DNA from: Limonium bicolor
Lineage: Eukaryota; Streptophyta; Magnoliopsida; Caryophyllales; Plumbaginaceae
DNA length: 64,000 nt
Reading direction: 5' to 3'
Assembly: GCA_023374045.1 (NCBI GenBank)
Contig: CM041777.1
Coordinates: 86,732,300 to 86,796,299, forward strand
Shown here: in pieces, positions 56,861 to 64,000 of the stretch
How positions within the stretch are numbered: the stretch's first letter is position 1
Layout: each line of letters begins with the position of its first letter
Program-made: the position numbers and the translations under genes
The notes under the pieces: model-generated
The model's database searches: none
The model's input: the letters and a program-made list of their open reading frames with translations, nothing else
What the model was told of the DNA's origin: nothing

Positions 56861-57599
56861 TGGCAAGTCATTGACACGTTATAAGGGTATATAAAATGAA
56901 TCATAAAAATATACCCTAAACTCGTGACATACCCTCTGAATGGTAAATCATCGAAATTTTTTAAATCAAATTTCAAGATGTATAAACTATTGTAAAGTTA
57001 TTTAATAATAGTACTTAATTATATCTATTTTAATAATTTTACTTACTATATTATAAATTTTATTACTATTTTTAGTGATATTATTATATTATAGTTTTTA
57101 CTATATTGTTTACATTGTAAATTATGTTAATGTAACATTTATTTTTATAAAATAATTTTATGCTTTGTGATTTATATATGTTACAACCTAATTTTATTAA
57201 AATATTTGTGGTTAATTAATACCTAGAGTGCATATTTCCGCTTCACTCATATATAATTAAGTTATAAGATTTAATTCTTAAGTTATTTTTAGAGTACATA
57301 TCTTATTAAAGTTACCAAGTTATCATTTTATTTTACTTTTACTAATGTTTATAATTAAATTTTTAACCACAGTGAAAAAGCAGACTAAAAAATCATAAAA
57401 AGGAATACTACATGAACGCTCAATCTTATCGGCGTATGATGGAAATGGTGGACAAATAAAAAAGAAATAAAACTAAATACTACTACTAATCTTGGACGGT
57501 TAAAATTAAAAATTTAAAAAGCACTCACGGTGTGGAATTCTTCCGTCGGGGACGGAAATAACTCCTCCGTCACCAAACTCGAGCCGCTCTACTCTACTA

Positions 57600-59314
57600 G
57601 GGTAGTAAATCGTCCATTTAGTTAAGCCTACGTACACAAATTATAGTATCTAGATCATAAATGAAAACAACTCATTCAACTAAAACTGAAGTTTTGTTTA
57701 AACAAAAACATGGGAGAAAAGTATTTCATTCAAATAAGAACAAGTTAATGTAATAACTAATTTGTTTAATTATGAAATGAAATTAAGTTAAAGAAGGAGA
57801 CCTAACTAGATAGTAATGATATCATTCAATTAAAATGCAGTTTGGGTTAGTTTTTTTTACTGTTTTGTAGCTATTCTATTCATATTAATATGTTAATAAA
57901 AGAGAGTGTAAGATTTTTTTAAGACTAGGTGGGACATAACTCACGTAGCATTAGACAGATATTCACAAATCCCAGGATAAGATAGATCCCATAAGTCCCG
58001 CCTAAATATATATATTCTCGCTTGCAGTACTAAGTCGAGGAGGATGTGGAAATCCAGCTTTTGCTATGGCGTATATCACATACGGCTCCAGTGTAATAAC
58101 ATAATTTTCCGGGAGATAGTTGTGAGGATGATCCAGTAATCCAAATAAAGTTTAGTATTTGGAGATGGATTAAGGTGTGGTGGAAAGACTTTCCATTTTT
58201 ATTAGGGATGGAGTTAGAAACTGAAGTTAAGGGAGGTATGGACAAAATCATAAAATGTTAGGGGTCTTTCATCAAAATTTTCTTAAAAAAATAAAGTTTA
58301 CACTATATTTTTTGTAATTTAACAAAGTTGAAGAGTGTTTTGCTCCCTCTTGCACCCCACTGTCTCTGCCCGTGATTGTCTCATCTTGAAGGATTACTTG
58401 TAGAGATATCATGAAGATCAGAGGATCTGTAGAGAGTCTTGAACATGGAGGTTCATTGTATTTGGTAGATCTTGTTTGGTGTTGTTCCGTCATTGTCTAA
58501 GTATGTAAGTTGGTTATTTGTCACCCAGGGTTGTTTTCTTTGTGTTGGAATTTCTGTATTCCCTACTTGGGTAGTTGGATATATACGACTCTAATCAGAT
58601 TTGGTGGATACTATTTTTTCCCTCAAATCTTTATTCTGGATTTTATTTAGAGGGGTTTCAACCAATTAACTCCCATCCTATCTCGATCTCCAGAACTATT
58701 TTAATTTCAAAATGACTATAAGCATAAATTATCAATATATAGAAACAGTAGTACTGTACAGACAAATGTCAAAGTGCAATATTGAACTAAGCCTTATATG
58801 GGTAGTTTATTGTGATTAGCGATGAGGGGGACCTGAAATATGATAGAGATTGACGCTGCGTTCATACACCATTTTCCGCATCAATAATGGCGTCAGTCAG
58901 TCTTTGTAAGAAACAACGGCGTTGCTTTATTCTAAGTTGTTCACATGAGCGTTATTTGCTGCCTGGAAGTGTGGTGTATTTAGCTCACATGTTCTTTTAA
59001 ATTGAGCGATCTTAAAAAATATTTTTAGTAATTAAAATAGTAATTAAATTAATATAATAAAAAATGGAGTGATGATAATTGAGATATTCATAAATCTTTA
59101 TAGTAATATTTATTTTTCTCTAAAAATTAATAATATATTAAAGTAAAGTGATATATAATTAAATTTATAATTTTTACATATAAACATATTTAATCCTATA
59201 AGAAATTGTATTTATATTCAAACAAAGGACCCAAAGATGGTTAAGACTGCCCTATTATAATGCTAAATATCCTATGAATCTCTTTACTTGATCCGCTGAA
59301 TCTTACATAAAAAA
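57600..59314. other. Mostly featureless; possible gene fragment near 58030-58260
   Basis: On the minus strand, 58180-58020 reads 'LLDHPHNYLPENYVITLEPY' and continues without a stop for about 45 residues. It has a protein-like composition, but I do not recognise it and the upstream part has stops. The remainder is AT-rich without recognisable structure. Confidence 0.25.
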
Positions 59315-59720
59315 GGGAAAATTCACGATATATCCCTATTTTCTTTCGTAATTCACAATATATTCCTGTGATTTTTGTAATTCAACTTTAAACAAGCTTA
59401 AATGTTGTCCAAGATTGATGAAACTTTACATGGACGATGCTAAATGTTAATTTTGGTCCAATATCAAATTTGAACTTTTTAAACTCACATGTGACCTGTG
59501 GGACCCAATGATTATGTGACTGTTCATTGGGTACCACAGGTCACATGTGAGGTTAAAAAACTTCAAATTTGACATTGGACCAAAATATAACACTTGAGCA
59601 TCATCCATGTAAAGTTTCATCAATTTTGGACAACATTTAAACATGTTTAAAGTTAAATTACTAAAATCACCGGGGTATATTGTGAATTACAAAAGAAAAC
59701 ACGGTATCTCGTGAATTTTC
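59315..59720. mobile_element. Foldback MITE, family A, copy 2
   Basis: It matches 7385-7796 and 61034-61445 with more substitutions. The right terminal ccc is lost into an A-run. Confidence 0.88.
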
Positions 59721-59899
59721 AAAAAAAAAAAGCAATTTTATATGAACACTAACTATCTCATTAGTTTCGTGGCTAAGTAGCTGCCAATAATTCAAAATCC
59801 ATACACATCGCATTCCCTTGTTTCGGAGGAATATAATTAGGGATGTCGACTTTTAGAAAGAATCCAAATTCGACGCAAGCAAGATTCTTTTCGTTATTA

Positions 59900-60134
59900 C
59901 TCCCTCCGTCCTGAATTGACCGTCCTGTTTACTATTTGGACATGTCGTTTGACTTCAATTTTTAACATATAGATAAATTAATTTTGAAAATTTAAATTTT
60001 GCATATGAATCCTTACATGATAAACTATATGTTACAAAAATTAGTTTTATAAATTATTTTATCTTATATGCTTAATATTGAAGTGGAAAAACGTGCATAA
60101 AGCAAACAGGACGGTCAATTCAGGACGGAGGGAG
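59900..60134. mobile_element. Stowaway MITE, second copy
   Basis: Same family as 39255-39491, in inverted orientation. Perfect ctccctccgtcctgaattga ends and TA duplications. Confidence 0.92.
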
Positions 60135-60419
60135 TATGATTTTAACTATTAATGGTCATCATTTTAGATTCTCAATGTAATGACTTCATACCATCTCTAG
60201 ATACTTCCGCACCACACGGCTATTTAATGTTGGTACCATGATGGTACCACAACGCTGGCGACTAATACATGGATAGAAGATATGTCATGCTCTGATTGAA
60301 GAATAAATGAAGTTAAAAAATGTAGGAAAAAAAATGAAAGAAAAATATTGAAGCTACTTTTTGGGGGAGTGAATTTGGTTTAACTAATAAGAGAGAGAAT
60401 TTTTTTTTCAAAATGTCAT

Positions 60420-62080
60420 AACTTACAAAATATAAGTGCAAAAATAAAATAAATTATATCATTGTTCATCATTTTCGTGATCTTCAAAACAAGATGCATC
60501 ATGGATATGTTTCAGTAAACTTAAAATTTTATATTTTTAGAATGAATATATATTAGATATTTTAAAGTGAATCGTACCCATTAGGAAAATGAATCTATTT
60601 AATAATGAAATGAACCATATTCATTAGCAAATAAATCTTACTCTAAACACTAAAAAACCACCCTATAAAAGTTAAAAACGTCGCATTTTTAGGGTTGGTA
60701 GTGCAGGGCCCTAAACCACAAACCCTAAAAACCTATCTAGTTTGTAACGACGATATAAAGTGTAACCAATGTCAAATAGATTACTACCCCCAAACACCCT
60801 AAAAACCACCATAGGAATGCTAAAAACGTCGAAGGTATTTTTAGGGTATATAGTGCAAGGTTAAGGTTTTTAAAAAAACACAAAGGATGCACATTGTTCT
60901 ATATGAAATGTTCACTTTTCTTAAACATAAGATTCACTTTTTTAAAACGAATTATTCACTTTCAATAAATGAAAGGTTTATGTTCTCGTATAAGTTGTGG
61001 TAGGATTAACTTTTACTAGTATTAAACAAAATAGGGAAAATTCACGAGATCCCCTATTTTCTTTCGTAATTCACAATATACCCCTGTGATTTTCGTAATT
61101 CAACTATAAACATGCTTAAATGTTGTCCAAAATTGATGAAATTTTACATGGACGATGCTAAAGTGTTATATTTTGGTCCAATATCAAATTTGAAGTTTTT
61201 TAAGCTCACATGTGACCTGTGGGACCCAATGAATATGTGACTGTTCATTGGGTTCCACAGGTCACATGTGAGCTTAAAAAACTTCAAATTTGATATAGGA
61301 CCAAAATATAACACTTTAGCATCGTCCATGTAAAGTTTCATCAATTTTGGACAACATTTAAGCATGTTTAAAGTTAAATTACTAAAATCACAGGGGTATA
61401 TTGTGAATTACGAAAGAAAAACAGGGGTATCTCGTGAACTTTCCCAACAAAATATTCACTTTCTTAAACCTTTGATCCACCTTTAAAAAAACCTTTGATT
61501 CACTTTTCTTAAACCTGTAATTCACTTTTCTTAAATCTCTTATTCACTTAAGTTAAAACAATATCCATATACGAGAATCACTTTTCTTAAACCTTTGATT
61601 CACTTTTCTTAAACGCATGATTCACTTTATAAAAACCTTTGATTCACTTTCTTAAAACTTTTAATCACTTTACTTAAACAATCAATGCTAACGAGATTCA
61701 CTTATTACTCTAATTCACTTTGTAACAACTTGTGATTCACTTTTTAACAACATTGATTCACTTTTTTAAAACCTTTATTCACACTAGTCAACAATCAGAA
61801 TCACTTTAGTTAAACAGTCTGTTTATGAGAGTCACTTTTTTTTTAAACCACTTATGCACTTTTAAGCAACTGTCTGTTTCCTTTTTAACAATCTTTGATT
61901 CATTTTAACAACCTTTGATTCACTTTTATTAAACTTAAGATTCACAATGAATCTTAAAAAATATGTACATACAAAAATAAAATAAAAATTTATCAAAACA
62001 TATTCATGTTTGGTCTATTTTGAAAATCACGAAAAATGATGAACAATGATATAAAATTTATGTTATTTACACTTATATAT
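60420..62080. mobile_element. Foldback element with a ttcacttt minisatellite
   Basis: Inverted arms share 'tatatcattgttcatcatttt' (60457-60477 and the complement near 62030-62050). Inside are ccctaaa/acgtcg repeat DNA (60650-60865) and over 20 units of 'attcacttttcttaaacctttg' type (60900-61010 and 61450-61950), split by the MITE at 61034-61445. Outer limits are approximate. Confidence 0.6.
61034..61445. mobile_element. Foldback MITE, family A, copy 3
   Basis: Perfect 9-bp duplication aacaaaata (61025-61033 and 61446-61454), ends gggaaaattcacgagat and complement. The best-defined copy. Confidence 0.94.
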
Positions 62081-62423
62081 AATAAAATATAATATTTTAA
62101 AGTTTTACAAAATAATAACCACTACAAGACAAAATAGATGCCAACTTCGCACCACCTCCACCTTAGATATCGCGTTTAGTGTACTGATGTTTGGTAGGGT
62201 TGATTGATGGTAGCTGAATATAGATAAAAATTATATAAACCGGATTGTTAGACCAAAATTATTATTATTCTACACAAGATTGGAAAAAAAGAAACCATTT
62301 TGCTCCACTTCTATTTTGAAAATAAAAACACTCCCTCCGTCCAATAAAATTATTATAATTCTACACAAAATTATTATTATAAATAGATTGATGTACATTA
62401 ATATTTTTATTATTAACAAATAT

Positions 62424-62599
62424 TTTTTCAGGTTTCAGGTTGGGTCATGGGTTTGGATCTTTACCCTAACTCAACCCATAAAATTAGCTTATTACCCTAA
62501 CCCAACCAAAATAAATGGGTCAATAATAGACCCTAACCTATGAAATTATGGGTTGGGTTCAGGTTGGATTTAGGGTTGGGTCAATATTTTCAGGTCTAG
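62424..62599. mobile_element. Right-end fragment of the tagacctgg hAT family
   Basis: It matches 43890-44062 ('gggttgggtcatgggttt', 'aaaattagcttattaccc', ending ttttcaggtcta). The left part is missing. Confidence 0.75.
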
Positions 62600-62634
62600 T
62601 CGAGAACCTTAGGCCTAACTTGTCAACTTTAATA

Positions 62635-63164
62635 CTTTGCCCTTACGATTTCTCAAACTCCTCGATAATTTTCATGAAGCTGATCGCATTCCTCTGACTT
62701 GCTCGTCCAAACAGGACACAGTCATCCGCGAAGAATAAGTTTGTAATGCTAAAGCACAAATTCCTATAGCTGAAACCATGAACCACACTATCGATGGCAA
62801 CATAATTCAGGGCCAAGGAGAAAACTTCCATGCATCATACAAAGAGAAAGGAAGAAAGGGGGTCACCCTGCCTAAGACCTCTCTGGCTTAAAACAAGTGC
62901 CTGGCCTACCATTGACCGAAACAACCATCGTTGAAGTAAATATGCACTTAGCCAACACTCCAATCCATATCTCATGGAATCCCATTGCCCTTAGGATAGT
63001 GATAATGGCACACCTCTAGATTCTATCAAAGGATTTGGCCATATCTAGTTTCAACGCAAATTGCCGCCTCATAGCAGCTGAAGAGTTCTTCATAGAATGT
63101 ATAAATTCATGAGCTTTGATAATGTTGCCATTTGTGAGTCTTCTCGGCACAAAAGCTCCTTGAT
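62635..63164 (-). pseudogene. LINE (non-LTR) reverse transcriptase fragment
   Basis: Read on the minus strand this encodes L1-type RT blocks in order: 'GAFVPRRLTNGNII', 'HEFIHSM', 'LKLDMAKSFDRI', 'RGLRQGDPLS', 'FFADDCVLF' (the [YF]xDD catalytic box). Stops interrupt it near 63030 and 62830. Its upstream end is cut by the LTR starting at 63165. Confidence 0.9.
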
Positions 63165-64000
63165 TGAAATACCCCAAACTTAAATATGGTGATTATATTA
63201 CTCTAATATAGTATTTAAGGGCCTAATAGTGCCTAAGTAATTTTTGATAAAGAAAATAAATCCAAAGAAATGAGAAAAACACTTAGAAAGCGGAAAACGC
63301 TATTAAGCGTTAAATAACCATAGAGGTACGAGACCTCGGTTATAGTATCGTAAGGATTCCTAAGGCTTATTCATGCCTAATTAGTATACGGGAATGATTC
63401 CCGAAGAAAACGGATCCAAGAAATGTATTAAAACGCTAAAAGAGCTTTAGCGCACGTTTTTCGAGGAAACCCGAAAACGTGGCTTTAAGTGGTCAAACAG
63501 ACCCGTAAAAATTATAAATCATTAAATAATAATTATTAAGCATTTATGGAAGCTTAATAATCAATAAAATGATTAAACGAGAAAATTCCGGAAAACGGGC
63601 CCGGTTAGTGAATAGTATCAAAACCGGGTAAAATAACGAGCGTTTTCTGTAAAAACGAAAAACGCTCCAGCTAGTATTACAGAGGGGGCCGGTTTTTACT
63701 GGTGTAAACAGCTCTCTCTCACACACACACACAAGTAACAAATAAGTAAATCAAAGAAAGCAAAAAGTAAAAAAGTACAAAAGTAAATACCCCCTCTCTC
63801 CTCTTACTCTCTCATTCTCTTCTCTCTCTCAACTCCCTCCCTCTCTCACGATGGAACCCCCTCTCTGCAGCTCTCTTCTCCTTCCTCTCTCTTGTGGGCG
63901 ATTTTGGAGCTCTCCAAACAGCTCCCATGGCAGCCCCTCTTCATCCTCTTGCTCTACCTCCATGTGAGCTCCAAATGAAAATAAAACACATATTTGAACT
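63165..64000 (+). mobile_element. Start of a third giant LTR (runs off the window)
   Basis: It starts tgaaataccccaaact inside the LINE. It shares 'cccgaagaaaacgga', 'gagaaaattccggaaaacgg' and the pyrimidine-rich leader with the LTR at 44490. Whether a full element follows cannot be seen. Confidence 0.8.

Larger units (their letters stand above)
50270..57588. mobile_element. Mutator-like foldback element split by a giant solo LTR
   Basis: The left end (gagcggattacatgacggac, then 'ttccgtcgcgcgacgga') matches the complement of the right end ('tccgtcggggacggaa', then 'ctccgtcaccaaactcgagccgct'). The flanks are ctactctag and ctactctac, an imperfect 9-bp duplication. Inside are an AT-rich stretch, a tggaaacgt minisatellite (51030-51760), the solo LTR (51763-56275), a ~165-bp tandem repeat (56328-56860) and AT-rich DNA. 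No transposase found. Confidence 0.65.

Overview
This is plant nuclear DNA, almost certainly from a flowering plant and probably a eudicot. The evidence is AT-rich intergenic sequence, spliced genes with short exons and GT-AG introns, Ty1-copia and Ty3-gypsy LTR elements primed by initiator tRNA-Met or a tRNA-Asp-like site, Stowaway and other MITEs, hAT and Mutator-like elements, and a plant-type oligopeptide transporter. I cannot name the species. Roughly four fifths of the window is transposable-element DNA, much of it nested. There are no bacterial features, CRISPR arrays, rRNAs or tRNAs.

Layout. 1-12.7 kb is a three-level nest. A minus-strand copia element (1-669 and 10988-~12700) is split by a non-autonomous gypsy-type element (LTRs 670-5796 and 9372-10982). 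The 5' LTR of that element holds a deleted copia element (1924-5689), and its 3' LTR holds a LINE tail. At 14471-14686 (minus) lies the first exon of an alpha/beta-hydrolase (DUF1749-type) gene whose other exons are not in the window. 15361-24980 is a 9.6-kb Mutator-like element with two convergent genes: a FAR1/MULE transposase running into an OTU cysteine protease (plus strand), and a plant mobile domain gene plus an unidentified 150-codon ORF (minus strand). Both genes start inside long terminal inverted repeats, so the layout resembles maize MuDR with different cargo.

25.2-39.2 kb is the gene-bearing part. A DHH/DHHA1-domain gene (25265-28505, plus) has changed active-site motifs and two apparent frame breaks. 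It is followed by a damaged second copy of the 3' part of an oligopeptide transporter, itself broken by a copia fragment, then a stray copy of the last DHHA1 exon. Last comes a full five-exon oligopeptide transporter (39161 to 32318, minus, 747 codons, every splice phase consistent). The order implies a tandem duplication of a convergent DHHA1-OPT gene pair.

39.2-64 kb is repeats: a Stowaway MITE in the transporter promoter, a MITE > hAT > solo-LTR nest (41116-44312), two giant solo LTRs of about 4.0 and 4.5 kb (44490-48493, 51763-56275) and the start of a third (63165 onward). It also holds hAT elements with 8-bp target duplications, a large Mutator-like element with minisatellites (50270-57588), more MITEs and a LINE reverse transcriptase fragment. 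The most unusual signals are the OTU + plant-mobile-domain Mutator element, and a ~35-45-bp palindromic module repeated every ~70-80 bp in LTRs of four types.
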